Below, one piece after another: positions 46,679 through 56,257 of a DNA stretch of 64,000 nucleotides. The DNA is from Pleomorphomonas sp. T1.2MG-36. Its GTDB lineage: Bacteria; Pseudomonadota; Alphaproteobacteria; Rhizobiales; Pleomorphomonadaceae. The stretch covers positions 248,001 through 312,000 of the forward strand of contig NZ_CATNLY010000045.1 of NCBI RefSeq assembly GCF_950100655.1, read 5' to 3'. Every line of letters begins with the position of its first letter. Position 1 is the stretch's first letter. The notes under the pieces were generated by a model. It searched no databases and had not been told where the DNA came from. It worked only from the letters and a program-made list of their open reading frames with translations. The position numbers and the translations under genes are program-made.

Positions 46679-47866
46679 TCAGGCCGCTGCCGCTTCCGCG
46701 GCGCGAAGGCCGGCGATATCGTCGGCGAGCCGGGCGATCTCCCCGAGCGCTTCTTCGCGCGGCAGGCCCTTCGTCATGACCGGTTCCAGGATCTCGGCCT
46801 TGAGGCGCGGCAGCAAGGCGATCACCTGGTCGGGCAGGTTGCCTTCCCAGCCGAAGGAACCCATCACCGCCACCTTGCGCGTCTTCGGCGACAGCGCGTT
46901 GATCAGGATGGCCGCCGCGGCAAGGCTAGGATGCGGACCGGACAGCACCGTCGGCGAGGCGAAGACGATGGTCGAGGCATCGACGATGCTCATGGCCAAT
47001 GCGCCGCTGTCGAGGTCGACGACGTTGACCGGCTGCGCGGCGATGCCGCGTTCGGTGAGCCTGTCGACGAGAACGGCAACCATCTTTGCCGTGCTCTCGT
47101 ACATCGAAACGTAGGGAATGACGACCAGCGGCCTGACCTCGTCCGACGTCCAGCCGCGATAGAGATCGAAGATGAAGGACGGCCGGTCGTGCACCGGACC
47201 GTGGCTTGGCGCGACGAACAGGGGCGCGAGCGCCTCCACCTTGCCGAGTGCCTCGGCCGAGAAGGCGCGGTATGGCATCATGATCTCGGCATAGTAGCGC
47301 TTGGCCGAGATGGCGACCTGCGCCTCGTCGCGGGCGAACAGTTCGGTGGTGGCGAGATGGGCGCCGAGGAAGTCGCAGGTGAAGGCGATTCGATCCTCGA
47401 CGGCAAAGGTGACCATCGTGTCCGGCCAATGCACCCAAGGCGTAAGATGGAAGGACAGCGTCTTGCCGCCGAGGTCGAGAGTGTCGCCGTCCCGTACGGT
47501 CACGAAGGCGTCCCGGTCGACCGGCAGCGTGTCGAGGATGAAGCGCTTGCACTTGGCGTTCGTCACCACTTTCGCGTCCGGGAACATCGCGAGCAGCGCG
47601 GGAATCGAGCCGGAATGGTCCTGTTCGGCGTGATTGGCGATGATGTAGTCGAGCTTCTCGACGCCTGCCGCTTTCAGCGCGGCGAGCAGTTCCTCGGCCT
47701 TCGGCGGATACACCGTATCGATCAGCGCGGTCTTGTCCCGTCCCCGGACCAGATAGGAATTGTATGTCGTTCCTTCGGGCAGCGGCACCAGTTCGTCGAA
47801 CAGCTTTCGGTCCCAATCGATGGCACGAAGCGAATGGATGTCGTCGGTGATGCGCTGGGCAATCAT
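46679..47866 (-). CDS. Flavodiiron protein (FprA family A-type flavoprotein)
   Basis: 395 residues. Metallo-beta-lactamase-like N-terminal domain with diiron ligands HAEQDH (NHAEQDHSGSIPALL), WVHWPDT, FTCDFLGAHL and PSHGPVH; and a C-terminal flavodoxin domain (VVIPYVSMYESTAKMVAVL, SIVDASTIVFASPTVLSGPHPSLAAAAIL, VAVMGSFGWEGNLPDQVIALL) for FMN. Such proteins reduce O2 or NO in anaerobes. An unusual find in this order and consistent with oxygen-sensitive PFOR chemistry nearby. Predicted promoter elements upstream (CATAAT on the minus strand near 47955) are weak. Confidence 0.92.
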   Translation of the reverse strand: MIAQRITDDIHSLRAIDWDRKLFDELVPLPEGTTYNSYLVRGRDKTALIDTVYPPKAEELLAALKAAGVEKLDYIIANHAEQDHSGSIPALLAMFPDAKVVTNAKCKRFILDTLPVDRDAFVTVRDGDTLDLGGKTLSFHLTPWVHWPDTMVTFAVEDRIAFTCDFLGAHLATTELFARDEAQVAISAKRYYAEIMMPYRAFSAEALGKVEALAPLFVAPSHGPVHDRPSFIFDLYRGWTSDEVRPLVVIPYVSMYESTAKMVAVLVDRLTERGIAAQPVNVVDLDSGALAMSIVDASTIVFASPTVLSGPHPSLAAAAILINALSPKTRKVAVMGSFGWEGNLPDQVIALLPRLKAEILEPVMTKGLPREEALGEIARLADDIAGLRAAEAAAA

Positions 47867-48029
47867 GGGGTATCGTTCCTCGAATTAGGCTCTCGTCGCG
47901 GCCGAATGCCGCGTCGGCGCTTGTCGTTGTTGGCAGGCAAGGGATTATGCGCGCTGCCAAATTTCAGCAAGCGTGGAACGGTTCTAAAACGATGTGGCGC
48001 AAGGCTGACCCGCGTGGAGCGCGGGCATG

Positions 48030-48053
48030 AAAAAACCCGCCGTGAGGCAGGTT
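48030..48053 (-). terminator. Terminator of tRNA-Leu
   Basis: On the minus strand AACCTGCC, loop TCAC, GGCGGGTT followed by TTTT. Stem of 8 bp with one G-T pair, starting about 55 nt after the tRNA end. Confidence 0.7.
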
Positions 48054-48107
48054 GTTTCGCATTCAGAAGAATGAGGCCAACTTCTCGTCGATCTGGGTGA
48101 TCGACGA

Positions 48108-48193
48108 TGGTGCCCAGGAAAGGACTCGAACCTTCACGCCTCGCGGCACACGGACCTGAACCGTGCGCGTCTACCAATTCCGCCACCTGGGCA
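48108..48193 (-). tRNA. tRNA-Leu (anticodon CAG)
   Basis: 86 nt with encoded CCA. Reads TGCCCAGG at the 5' end and TGGGCACCA at the 3' end, D-arm GGCGGAATTGGTAGACGC, anticodon stem CACGG/CCGTG around TTCAGGT (anticodon CAG, plus-strand ctg at 48156-48158), a long variable arm (TGCCGCGAGGCGTG) and T-arm with GGTTCGAGTCC. The long variable arm and sequence are leucine-type. No other tRNA was noticed in the window. Confidence 0.96.
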
Positions 48194-48415
48194 CAGGGGT
48201 CGTCGGCTGGCGGGGTGAATACGGGGTCGGCGCGGTGTTGTCAACCGCCATTTCGATCCCTATCGACGAATTGGCGCCGGCTACGGAATGCTACGCGGTG
48301 TGGTCTGTACAGCGGGCGGCTTCCTGCCTTAATAAGTTGGTTTTACTGGAGCGCCGGACTTCACGCGCCGGCGACCGGGATCGTTCGTTGCAAACTTTCG
48401 CAGGAAGGGATCGCC

Positions 48416-49396
48416 ATGCCCGTCGTTCGGGAAGAAAAGCCGATCGTCACCGTCTTCGGGGCTTCCGGTTTCCTCGGTCGCCACGTCGTGCGTGCACTGG
48501 CCAAGCGCGGCTGGCGCATTCGTGCGGCTTGTCGACGGCCCGATCTGGCGGCATACCTGCAGCCTCTCGGTGGCCTCGGCCAGATCATGCCGATGCAAGC
48601 CAACCTGCGCTACCGTGCCTCGGTCGATCGGGCGGTCAGCGGTTCCGACGCCGTCGTCAACCTCGTCGGCATTCTCGCGCCCGCCGGCCGGCAGACTTAT
48701 GCCGCAGTGCAAGCCTTCGGCGCCCGCGCCGTGGCCGAGGCCGCTGCCGCCGCCGGCATTTCTCGCCTCGTTCACGTGTCGGCCATCGGTGCCGATGCCG
48801 CGTCCGGCTCCGCCTACGCTCGCACCAAGGCGGCTGGTGAGGCGGCGGTGTTCGACGTTATCCCCGATGCCGTGGTGATGCGACCGTCGGTCATTTTCGG
48901 ACCCGAAGACCAGTTCATCAACCGATTCGGCGAACTGTCCATGATGAGCCCGGTGCTGCCGCTGATCGGTGGCGGCCTGACGCGCTTGCAGCCGGTGTTC
49001 GTCGGCGACGTTGCCGAGGCGATCGCCCGCGCCGTCGATGGCGAGATCGCGGGCGGCCGCATCTACGAACTGGGTGGCCCTGAGGTGCTCACCTTCCGCG
49101 CCATTCTCGAGCGCTTGCTCGCCGAGACGGGCCGTCGGCGGCGCCTGTTGACGATTCCCTTCGGCTTGGCCTCGCTTCTCGCTCGGCTGACCGCCTGGAT
49201 GCCCGGAGCTCCGCTGACACCCGACCAGGTCGAGCTTCTGAAGGCCGGAAGCGTGGTGTCGGCCCCCGCTGCGGGCGAGGGCCGTACGCTCGAAGCCTTC
49301 GGCATCCCGCCGACGTCGCTCGGCGCCATGCTGCCGGAGTATGCCGTCCGCTTCCGCCCGCATGGCCAATACGACCGGGACAACGCCACGGCCTGA
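48416..49396 (+). CDS. Complex I NDUFA9-subunit-family NAD-dependent epimerase/dehydratase
   Basis: 326 residues, ATG 48416. NAD-binding GASGFLGRHVVRALAKRGW, VVNLVGILAPAGRQTY, LVHVSAIGADAASGSAYARTKAAGEAAV (S and YxxxK), VMRPSVIFGPEDQFINRF and PVFVGDVAEAIARAV match atypical extended SDRs related to mitochondrial NDUFA9. Exact role in bacteria (complex I assembly or a separate reductase) is not known. Its promoter region overlaps the tRNA-Leu upstream region on the opposite strand. Confidence 0.9.
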   Translation: MPVVREEKPIVTVFGASGFLGRHVVRALAKRGWRIRAACRRPDLAAYLQPLGGLGQIMPMQANLRYRASVDRAVSGSDAVVNLVGILAPAGRQTYAAVQAFGARAVAEAAAAAGISRLVHVSAIGADAASGSAYARTKAAGEAAVFDVIPDAVVMRPSVIFGPEDQFINRFGELSMMSPVLPLIGGGLTRLQPVFVGDVAEAIARAVDGEIAGGRIYELGGPEVLTFRAILERLLAETGRRRRLLTIPFGLASLLARLTAWMPGAPLTPDQVELLKAGSVVSAPAAGEGRTLEAFGIPPTSLGAMLPEYAVRFRPHGQYDRDNATA

Positions 49397-49406
49397 AGCC
49401 GGCGGG

Positions 49407-50216
49407 TCAGTGAACCCAGCCGGTCAGGATCATGGCGAACAGGAGTCCGCCGAACAGCACGCGGTAAACGGCGAAGGCCGTGAAGCGGTTGGTCTGGATG
49501 TAGCCCAGCAGCCACTTGACCGAGACGAAGGCGGTGATCGCCGAGGCGATGAAGGCGATGGCGAGCGCCAGCCAATCCTCATTGGCGGTCGCGGCGCCAT
49601 CTTTCAGCGTAGAGACGATCTCGAAGGCGCTCGCCGCGTACATGGTGGGAATGCCGACAAGGAAGGCGAACTCGGTCGCCGCCGCCCTGTTTCCCGCACC
49701 GAGCAGCATGGCCGCGAAGATGGTCGAAGCCGATCGCGACGTGCCGGGGAAGACGCCCGCCACCACTTGCGCCACGCCGACCACCACCGCGATCGTCCAG
49801 CTGATATGGCGGCTTTCCGGCCTCTTGGCCGCATAGTGTTCCGCGAGAATCATCCAGAAGCCGCCGATCACCAGCGCCCAGGCGATCGGCACCACGGTTT
49901 CGGGCAACTTGAAGCCAAGCTTCTTGGCGAGAAGGCCGAGCACAGAGGTGACCAGAAAGGCGACGATCAGCTTGCCGAGGTAAAGCCGCGTCTCCCGGTC
50001 GCGCCATCCCGTCAGGAAGCCCACAAGCCGCTGCCAGTAGATGACCGTCACCGCCAGGATGGCACCGGCCTGGATGACGATGTTGAACATGTCCGAACGA
50101 GCGCCCAGCCATTGCTCGGCGATGATCAGATGGCCGGTGCTGGAAATCGGCAGGAACTCGGTGATACCTTCAATGATGCCGAGGATGAGCGCTTGAAAGA
50201 GGCCCGTAAGATCCAT
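49407..50216 (-). CDS. uppP: Undecaprenyl-diphosphatase (bacitracin resistance protein)
   Basis: 269 residues, ATG 50216 (MDLTGLFQALILGIIEGITEFLPISSTGHLIIAEQWLG). BacA/UppP motifs EGITEFLPISSTGH and VFPGTSRSASTIFAAMLLGA; about eight membrane segments. Recycles undecaprenyl diphosphate for peptidoglycan and LPS. A longer N-terminal version (to 50279) lacks family similarity. Convergent with the NDUFA9-like gene, divergent from the GST gene. Confidence 0.95.
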   Translation of the reverse strand: MDLTGLFQALILGIIEGITEFLPISSTGHLIIAEQWLGARSDMFNIVIQAGAILAVTVIYWQRLVGFLTGWRDRETRLYLGKLIVAFLVTSVLGLLAKKLGFKLPETVVPIAWALVIGGFWMILAEHYAAKRPESRHISWTIAVVVGVAQVVAGVFPGTSRSASTIFAAMLLGAGNRAAATEFAFLVGIPTMYAASAFEIVSTLKDGAATANEDWLALAIAFIASAITAFVSVKWLLGYIQTNRFTAFAVYRVLFGGLLFAMILTGWVH

Positions 50217-50422
50217 GTCGCGAAACTTTCGGTCAAAATGGGTGGATCGAATGCGATAGGTCGGTAACCGCTTGTTCATACATGTCGTCGGTTCTATAGG
50301 CCAGTCTCGCGGGGCTCGCCACCATTCCGATCCGGAGCGGCGCGGAGCCTTGCGAGATACTCCAGGCGAATTGTTTCCACCCTTCTGTCTGACACCGGCG
50401 CGGCCGGCGATCCGGGGCCTCG

Positions 50423-51115
50423 ATGCTCAAGCTCTATCATCACCCCTTCTCCACCACCTCCCGCTTCGTGCGGCTGATGCTTGCCGAGCACGATGCGAAG
50501 GTGGACCTCATCGTCGAGAAAAGCTGGGAACGGCGGCCGGAATTCCTCGAGCTCAATCCGGCCGGAAATGTGCCGGTCCTGGTCGAGAACGACGGTCCGC
50601 CGATCATCGGCGCCGGTCCGATCATGGAGTATGTCGACGAGACGCGCGGATACGCGCTTGGTGATCGTCGCCTGATGCCCAACCACCCCGAGGCGCGTGC
50701 CGAAATGCGCCGCCTCGTCGACTGGTTCCTGCACAAGACGCACGACGAGGCGGTGCAGTATTTCCAGCATGAAAAGATCCTGAAGCTGGAGCTGCCACGG
50801 GAACTGGGCGGTGGGTCGCCCGACAACCAGGTGCTGAGGGTTGCCCGCGTCAACATCAAGCATCATCTTCACTACGTCGGCTGGCTGGCCGGCTCGCGCA
50901 ACTGGCTCTCCGGCGAGCAGCTCACCTTCGCCGACCTCGCCGCCGCTGCCGAATTGTCCGTCGTCGACTATGTCGGCGACGTGCCCTGGGACGAGGATCT
51001 CAATGCCAAGTATTGGTATGCCCGGATCAAGTCGCGCCCGACCTTCCGCACCCTGCTGGCGGACCGGTTGGCCGGTCTTCCCGCGGCGCCGATCTACACC
51101 GACCTCGATTTCTGA
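50423..51115 (+). CDS. fzlA: Glutathione S-transferase family protein, FzlA-like
   Basis: 230 residues. Thioredoxin-fold N-terminus (MLKLYHHPFSTTSRFVRLMLAEHDAKVDLIVEKSWERRPEFLELNPAGNVPVLVENDGPPIIGAGPIMEYVDE) and all-helical C-terminal domain (NWLSGEQLTFADLAAAAELSVVDYVGDVPWDEDLNAKYWYARIKSRPTFRTLL) ending in the conserved YTDLDF tail. That tail and the synteny uppP - gst - queG fit FzlA, the FtsZ-binding GST-like cell-division protein of alphaproteobacteria. The link to FzlA is by recall, so a generic GST remains possible. Confidence 0.7.
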   Translation: MLKLYHHPFSTTSRFVRLMLAEHDAKVDLIVEKSWERRPEFLELNPAGNVPVLVENDGPPIIGAGPIMEYVDETRGYALGDRRLMPNHPEARAEMRRLVDWFLHKTHDEAVQYFQHEKILKLELPRELGGGSPDNQVLRVARVNIKHHLHYVGWLAGSRNWLSGEQLTFADLAAAAELSVVDYVGDVPWDEDLNAKYWYARIKSRPTFRTLLADRLAGLPAAPIYTDLDF

Positions 51116-51139
51116 TCCGGTTTCCGGGGGAGCGGCACG

Positions 51140-52198
51140 GTGACCTGGAGGGTCCGCGCCCGCGACCTCGGCTTTTCGGCGATCGGCATTGCCCCGGTCG
51201 ACCGGCTCGGCGACGCGGCACGCCGATTGCGTGCCTTCGTCGATCTTGGGCGGCACGGTTCCATGGCCTGGATGGAGGAGACGCTCGACCGGCGGGGCGA
51301 TCCCCGCGTGCTGTGGCCGGAAGCGAGATCGGCCGTGGTTCTCGCCATGAATTACGGCCCGGACAGCGACCCGCTCGACAACCTCGCAAGGCCCGGCGTC
51401 GGCAACATCTCCGTCTACGCGCGCCACCGCGACTATCACGAGGTTCTCAAGGGCCGCCTCAAGGAGGTGGCCGGCCTCATTGCTCGCGATACCGGCGCCG
51501 ACGTCAAGGTGTTCGTCGATACGGCGCCGCTGATGGAGAAACCGCTCGCCGCGCTGGCCGGCATCGGCTGGCAGGGCAAGCACACCAACCTCGTTTCGCG
51601 CGAGTTCGGCTCCTGGCTGTTTCTCGGCGTGATCCTCTCGGCCGCCGCGCTGCCGCCGGACGAGCCTGCCGCCGATCGGTGCGGCGCCTGCCGCCGCTGT
51701 CTCGACGCCTGTCCGACCGGTGCCTTGCCGGCGCCCTATCAGATCGATGCGCGCCGCTGCATTTCCTATCTCACCATCGAGCACGCCGGTCCCATTCCGG
51801 AGGATCTGCGACCTCTGATGGGCAATCGCATCTATGGCTGCGACGATTGCCTTGCCGTCTGCCCGTGGAACAAGTTCGCCACCGAGGCGGCGGAAATGAA
51901 GCTGCGGCCAAGGCCGGATCTTGCCGAGCCATCCCTTGCCGCCCTCGCCGCGTTGGACGATGCCGCGTTCCGGGCGCTCTTCGCCGGCTCGCCGGTCAAG
52001 CGGATCGGCCGCAACCGCTTCGTCCGCAACGTCGCCATGGCCATCGGCAACTCGGGAGATCCGGCGCTCGTTCCGGCGCTCGCGCCGCTTCTCGGCGACC
52101 CCGACCCGATCGTGGCCGATGCCGCCCGTTGGGCGCTCGCCCGGCTGGCGCCGTCAAGTCGCGAGTCATTTGGCGTTTCCATTTCTTCCCACCCCTGA
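51140..52198 (+). CDS. queG: Epoxyqueuosine reductase
   Basis: 352 residues, GTG 51140. Cobalamin-dependent reductase with two 4Fe-4S clusters: [42 protein letters not shown]. Catalytic Asp region [34 protein letters not shown] is typical of QueG. C-terminal HEAT-like repeat ([26 protein letters not shown]). Last step of queuosine tRNA synthesis. Confidence 0.94.
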   Translation: MTWRVRARDLGFSAIGIAPVDRLGDAARRLRAFVDLGRHGSMAWMEETLDRRGDPRVLWPEARSAVVLAMNYGPDSDPLDNLARPGVGNISVYARHRDYHEVLKGRLKEVAGLIARDTGADVKVFVDTAPLMEKPLAALAGIGWQGKHTNLVSREFGSWLFLGVILSAAALPPDEPAADRCGACRRCLDACPTGALPAPYQIDARRCISYLTIEHAGPIPEDLRPLMGNRIYGCDDCLAVCPWNKFATEAAEMKLRPRPDLAEPSLAALAALDDAAFRALFAGSPVKRIGRNRFVRNVAMAIGNSGDPALVPALAPLLGDPDPIVADAARWALARLAPSSRESFGVSISSHP

Positions 52199-52238
52199 TA
52201 GAAGCCGGTTATTCCCGCCGAAGGAGTGACAGCGAGCC

Positions 52239-52832
52239 ATGCGCACGGCCAGCCTCAGCCGCTCGACCCGCGAAACCGAGATCTCCGTCCGCCTCGACCT
52301 CGATGGTCGCGGAGACGCCGATATCTCCACCGGCGTGGGCTTCTTCGATCACATGCTCACCCAGATTGCCCGCCATGGCCTGATCGATCTCGAGGTCAAG
52401 GCGAAGGGCGATCTTCACATCGACGATCACCATACCGTCGAAGACGTTGGCATCGCGCTCGGACAATGCTTCCGCAAGGCGCTCGGCGACAAGGCCGGCA
52501 TCACCCGTTACGCCGATGTGACGCTGCCGCTCGACGAAGCGCTGTCCCGTGTCGTGGTCGACATCTCCGGTCGTCCGTATCTGGTGTTCCGCACGGCTTT
52601 CCATGCGGCCAAGATCGGCAGTTTCGATACCCAGCTCGTCGAGGAGTGGTTCCGCGCCTTCACCATGCAGGCCGGCCTGACGCTGCACGTCGAGACCTTC
52701 TACGGCTCGAACGATCATCATATCGCCGAAAGCTGCTTCAAGGCGTTGGCTAGAGCCTTGCGGCTCGCCGTCGCCGTCGATCCGGCCCAGGGTGGCCGCG
52801 TGCCGTCCACCAAGGGCGTGCTGGAAGCCTGA
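52239..52832 (+). CDS. hisB: Imidazoleglycerol-phosphate dehydratase
   Basis: 197 residues. Repeated HDHHxxE-type metal sites: [63 protein letters not shown]. Monofunctional HisB (no phosphatase domain). First gene of the his group, histidine pathway step 6, dehydrating IGP. Confidence 0.96.
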   Translation: MRTASLSRSTRETEISVRLDLDGRGDADISTGVGFFDHMLTQIARHGLIDLEVKAKGDLHIDDHHTVEDVGIALGQCFRKALGDKAGITRYADVTLPLDEALSRVVVDISGRPYLVFRTAFHAAKIGSFDTQLVEEWFRAFTMQAGLTLHVETFYGSNDHHIAESCFKALARALRLAVAVDPAQGGRVPSTKGVLEA

Positions 52833-52843
52833 CGGAGGCATTC

Positions 52844-53314
52844 ATGGCCATCTTCAGCGTTCATCTGCCGGACAAGGCCGAGCCGGACCTCGTTGCGGAG
52901 CGCATGGTGTTCGTCCGCGACGGTTTCGCCATCTGGGCGATGCTGTTCGGGCCGTTGTGGTTCCTGCGCCACCGTGAATGGCTCGGGCTCGTCGGCTGGT
53001 TCGTGCTGTCTGTCCTGATCACGCTCTCCGAGCGCTGGCTGGGACCCGTCACCACCGGAGGCTTCGAGCTTATCCTGGCGATTGCCACGGGCGTCGTCGC
53101 CAACGACGTCCGCCGCCTGTCGCTGCGGCTGCGCGGCTTTCGCGAGGCCGGAGTCGTCGAGGGAGAAAGCCGCGATTCGGCCGAGCGGCGGTTCTTCGAC
53201 GCCTGGCTTGTCCTGCCGCGGCCGGCGCCGACGCTTCCGCCCGTCCTTCACCCGGCGAGAAGCGTTCCGCCGGGTGTCCTCGGCCTCTTTCCCGAAAGCG
53301 GAGCGCGACCATGA
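52844..53314 (+). CDS. DUF2628 domain-containing protein
   Basis: 156 residues, ATG 52844. Motif [52 protein letters not shown] with two to three membrane helices ([36 protein letters not shown]). DUF2628 genes lie inside alphaproteobacterial his operons; function unknown. The stop overlaps the hisH start. Confidence 0.88.
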   Translation: MAIFSVHLPDKAEPDLVAERMVFVRDGFAIWAMLFGPLWFLRHREWLGLVGWFVLSVLITLSERWLGPVTTGGFELILAIATGVVANDVRRLSLRLRGFREAGVVEGESRDSAERRFFDAWLVLPRPAPTLPPVLHPARSVPPGVLGLFPESGARP

Positions 53315-53958
53315 CCGTCGCCATCATCGATTATGGATCCGGCAACCTGAGGTCTGCGGCCAAGGCTTTTGAGCGGGCGGCTCGCGATGGCAGCGGCGAT
53401 ACCATCGTCGTCACCTCCGATCCCGATGTCGTTCGCGCTGCCGAGCGGGTGGTACTGCCGGGTGTCGGCGCCTTCGCCGACTGCAAGGCGGGCCTTGCCG
53501 CTGTTCCCGGCATGATCGAGGCGCTGACCGAAACCGTCATGCGGAAAGGTCGGCCTTTCCTCGGTATCTGCGTCGGCATGCAGCTGATGGCGCGGCGCGG
53601 CCTCGAAAAGACGATCACGGAAGGACTTGGCTGGATCGACGGCGATGTCGAGCCGATCTCGCCCGGGGATCCGTCGCTCAAGGTGCCGCACATGGGCTGG
53701 AACACCTTGGATCTTGTCCGTCCCCATGCCCTTCTCGAGGGATTGCCCACCGGCGAGAAAGGCCTGCACGCCTATTTCGTCCACAGCTATCACATGACGC
53801 TTCGCGAGACCGATGCCCTGGTCGCCGTCGCAGATTACGGCGGGCCGGTTACGGCCATGATCGGTCGCGACAATATCGCCGGCACGCAGTTCCACCCCGA
53901 GAAGAGCCAGGCGCTCGGTCTCGGTCTCATTGCCAACTTCCTGAGGTGGCGCCCGTGA
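53311..53958 (+). CDS. hisH: Imidazole glycerol phosphate synthase subunit HisH
   Basis: 215 residues, ATG 53311. Class I glutamine amidotransferase: oxyanion region PGVGAFADC, nucleophile Cys in [11 protein letters not shown], and the His-x-Glu in [13 protein letters not shown]. Supplies ammonia to HisF. Overlaps DUF2628 by 4 bp and hisA by 4 bp. Confidence 0.96.
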   Translation: MTVAIIDYGSGNLRSAAKAFERAARDGSGDTIVVTSDPDVVRAAERVVLPGVGAFADCKAGLAAVPGMIEALTETVMRKGRPFLGICVGMQLMARRGLEKTITEGLGWIDGDVEPISPGDPSLKVPHMGWNTLDLVRPHALLEGLPTGEKGLHAYFVHSYHMTLRETDALVAVADYGGPVTAMIGRDNIAGTQFHPEKSQALGLGLIANFLRWRP

Positions 53959-54716
53959 TTCTCTATCCCGCCATCGACCTCAAGGACGGTGCCTGCGTTC
54001 GCCTGAAGCTCGGCGACATGAATGCCGCCACCGTCTACAATTCCGATCCGGCCGCCCAGGCGCGTGCCTTCCACGACATCGGCTTTCCGTGGCTGCATGT
54101 CGTCGATCTCAACGGTGCCTTTGCCGGCCGCTCGGTCAACGGCGCGGCGGTCGATGCCATCCTTGAGGCGGTGGCGCCGGGCATGCGAGTCCAGCTTGGC
54201 GGTGGCATCCGCGACATGGCCGCCATCGAAGCCTGGCTCGGCAAGGGCATCTCCCGTGTCATTCTCGGCACGGTGGCCCTGCGCGATCCGGATCTGGTGA
54301 AGGCGGCGGCGAAGGCCTTTCCCGGCCGCGTGGTGGTCGGCATCGACGCGCGCGGCGGCAAGGTCGCCGTCGAGGGATGGGCGGAAAGCGCCGAGTTGAC
54401 CGCCACCGAACTGGCCCGTCGTTTCGAGGATGCCGGCGTCGCCGCCATCGTCTACACAGACATCGATCGCGACGGCGTGTTGAAGGGGTTGAATCTTCCC
54501 GCGACCCTGGCGCTTGCCCGCGCCGTCTCGATCCCGGTGATCGCCTCGGGCGGCCTGGCCTCCATGGACGACATCGAGGCGCTCTGCCAGCCGGAGGCGG
54601 CGGTGCTCGACGGTGCCATCACGGGCCGGGCGCTCTACGACGGGCGTCTCGATCCGCGTGCCGCGCTCGACCGGCTGGCCAACATCCGCCCGATTGGGGC
54701 ACCTTCCGGTGCGTGA
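53955..54716 (+). CDS. hisA: Phosphoribosylformimino-5-aminoimidazole carboxamide ribotide isomerase
   Basis: 253 residues from GTG 53955 ([22 protein letters not shown]), overlapping the hisH stop; GTG 53946 gives three extra residues. (beta-alpha)8 barrel with catalytic Asp in PAIDLKDG and second Asp in [27 protein letters not shown] and [13 protein letters not shown] phosphate sites. HisF, normally next, is not in the window. Confidence 0.96.
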   Translation: MILYPAIDLKDGACVRLKLGDMNAATVYNSDPAAQARAFHDIGFPWLHVVDLNGAFAGRSVNGAAVDAILEAVAPGMRVQLGGGIRDMAAIEAWLGKGISRVILGTVALRDPDLVKAAAKAFPGRVVVGIDARGGKVAVEGWAESAELTATELARRFEDAGVAAIVYTDIDRDGVLKGLNLPATLALARAVSIPVIASGGLASMDDIEALCQPEAAVLDGAITGRALYDGRLDPRAALDRLANIRPIGAPSGA

Positions 54717-54820
54717 TGATCGCCAGCACCGAATTCAATCAAAATTGAGCTATTTTTGTAAGCGGGTCCTAAGCGAGGCCTGCCATAGTCCGGATATCAG
54801 GATTTGTCCGGAGTAAGGCC

Positions 54821-55123
54821 ATGCTGTTGATTGTCGCGATGTCGGGTCTGTTGGGGTTCGTCGCCGGTGTGCGTGTTCGCCTCGTCCCGCTCATCCTGTT
54901 GGCGGCAATTGTGGCCTTCGGCTCCGGCGTCGGGGCTTCCGCGCTGGAGTTTCCTGCCTGGAAGATCGCCCTCTCGGTGATTCTTGCCGTGACGGTGTTC
55001 GAGTTGGCCGCGTTCGCCGCCCTGTCGGTGCGCGCCGGTCTGTCGCGGACCGCGTCCGGGACTCAGGAGGCCGATGCCAAGTCTGCCCGGCCCACGCGGG
55101 CGGGTGCGGCCGCGCTTCGCTGA
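54821..55123 (+). CDS. Small membrane protein of unknown function
   Basis: 100 residues, ATG 54821 behind GGAGTAAGG. Two to three hydrophobic stretches (MLLIVAMSGLLGFVAG, LVPLILLAAIVAFGSGVGASAL, WKIALSVILAVTVFELAAFAALSV) and a basic C-terminal tail. Codon use looks normal for the region. No family recognised. Lies where hisF is usual. The leader has a weak CCGGA/TCCGG hairpin near the ribosome-binding site. Confidence 0.6.
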   Translation: MLLIVAMSGLLGFVAGVRVRLVPLILLAAIVAFGSGVGASALEFPAWKIALSVILAVTVFELAAFAALSVRAGLSRTASGTQEADAKSARPTRAGAAALR

Positions 55124-55325
55124 CGCCGATGTCAGGTCCCACACCGGAGCGCTTTCCGCCCCGGTTGTCGGCCTCGCAATCCAGCCATGCGGTCTCGTCG
55201 GCGGTTTTTTCCCTGGAATGACTGGAATTTGCAACTCGTTTGCTTCATCTAGGAAGTGAGTGGGTGCTATCACCCTCGCACGTGATCATGCCCGTCGACG
55301 CGGTTCGCGTCGGTCGCGGCCGGAT

Positions 55326-56180
55326 ATGCACTGGCAGAGGAAGCCGATCTTGAACGCCTTCACGTCGACCGTTGCGACCAGCGCCGATGGCGCACAGGCC
55401 TTCCCCATTCCCGACAACGTCTTTGCCGAGACGGTCACGGAAGTACGCCACTACACCGACCGTCTGTTCCGCTTCCGCACCACGCGTCCGGCCAGCTTCC
55501 GCTTCCGCTCCGGCGAGTTCGTGATGATCGGCCTCCCCAACGCCGAGCGGCCGGTGTTCCGCGCCTATTCGGTCGCGAGTCCGGCCTGGGACGACGAACT
55601 CGAATTCTTCTCGATCAAGGTACCAGGCGGTCCGCTCACGGAATACCTGCAGAAGGTCAAGGTCGGCGACACCATCCTGATGCGCAAGAAGCCGACGGGA
55701 ACACTGGTCATCGACGCGCTCTTGCCCGGAAAGCGGCTCTATCTCCTGTCGACCGGCACAGGCGTCGCTCCCTTCGCCAGCCTCATCCGCGATCCCGAGG
55801 TCTACGAGAAGTTCGACGAGGTGATTCTTGTCCAGACCTGCCGCGAGGTGGCCGAACTCGACTATGCCCGCGAGCTCTACGACGAAGTGGCCAACCACGA
55901 GTTCCTCGGTGAGCTCGCCGCCGGCAAGCTTCGCCTCTACGACTCGGCGACGCGCGAACCCCATCCGCGACAGGGCCGCGTCACCGACCTGATCGATTCC
56001 GGCAAGCTGTTCTCCGATCTCGGCGTTCCGCCCTTCGATCCAGCGACCGATCGCGCAATGATCTGCGGATCGATGGCGATGATCAAGGATACCAAGGATC
56101 GTCTTGAGCATTTCGGCCTCGTCGAGGGTGCCAACAATGCCCCGAACACCTTTGTCGTCGAGCGCGCCTTCGTCGGCTGA
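55326..56180 (+). CDS. fpr: Ferredoxin-NADP reductase
   Basis: 284 residues from ATG 55326; the family norm (about 257) suggests a possible TTG start near 55350. FAD and NADP domains: HYTDRLFRFRTTRPASFRFRSGEFVMIGL, RAYSVASPAWDDELEFFSIKVPGGPLT, YLLSTGTGVAPFASLIRDPEVYEKF, VILVQTCREVAELDYA, MICGSMAMIKDTKDRLEHFG with aromatic C-terminus FVVERAFVG. Bacterial-type FPR linking NADPH to ferredoxin or flavodoxin, a natural partner of nifJ. Confidence 0.93.
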   Translation: MHWQRKPILNAFTSTVATSADGAQAFPIPDNVFAETVTEVRHYTDRLFRFRTTRPASFRFRSGEFVMIGLPNAERPVFRAYSVASPAWDDELEFFSIKVPGGPLTEYLQKVKVGDTILMRKKPTGTLVIDALLPGKRLYLLSTGTGVAPFASLIRDPEVYEKFDEVILVQTCREVAELDYARELYDEVANHEFLGELAAGKLRLYDSATREPHPRQGRVTDLIDSGKLFSDLGVPPFDPATDRAMICGSMAMIKDTKDRLEHFGLVEGANNAPNTFVVERAFVG

Positions 56181-56210
56181 CGCTCGGCTGCGGCATTAAG
56201 GCCAAACGAA

Positions 56211-56245
56211 AAAGGGCGTCCCTTTCGGGGCGCCCTTTCTGTTTG
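56211..56245. terminator. Bidirectional terminator between fpr and the chemoreceptor gene
   Basis: AAAGGGCG (56211-56218) and CGCCCTTT (56231-56238), with inner pairing TCCC/GGGG and flanking T-rich tails on both strands (TTTCTGTTT on plus, CTTTTTCG on minus). Sits between the convergent genes. Confidence 0.75.
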
Positions 56246-56257
56246 TCATGCGGCAGG

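Noticed and set aside
47867..48029. Search for an FNR box in front of the flavodiiron gene
   Set aside because: No TTGAN6TCAA-like match was seen, so shared FNR control with nifJ is not supported by sequence.
54743..54756. TCAATCAAAATTGA near the end of hisA, FNR-like at first sight
   Set aside because: The half sites are in the wrong order (TCAA...TTGA rather than TTGA...TCAA), so it does not fit FNR.
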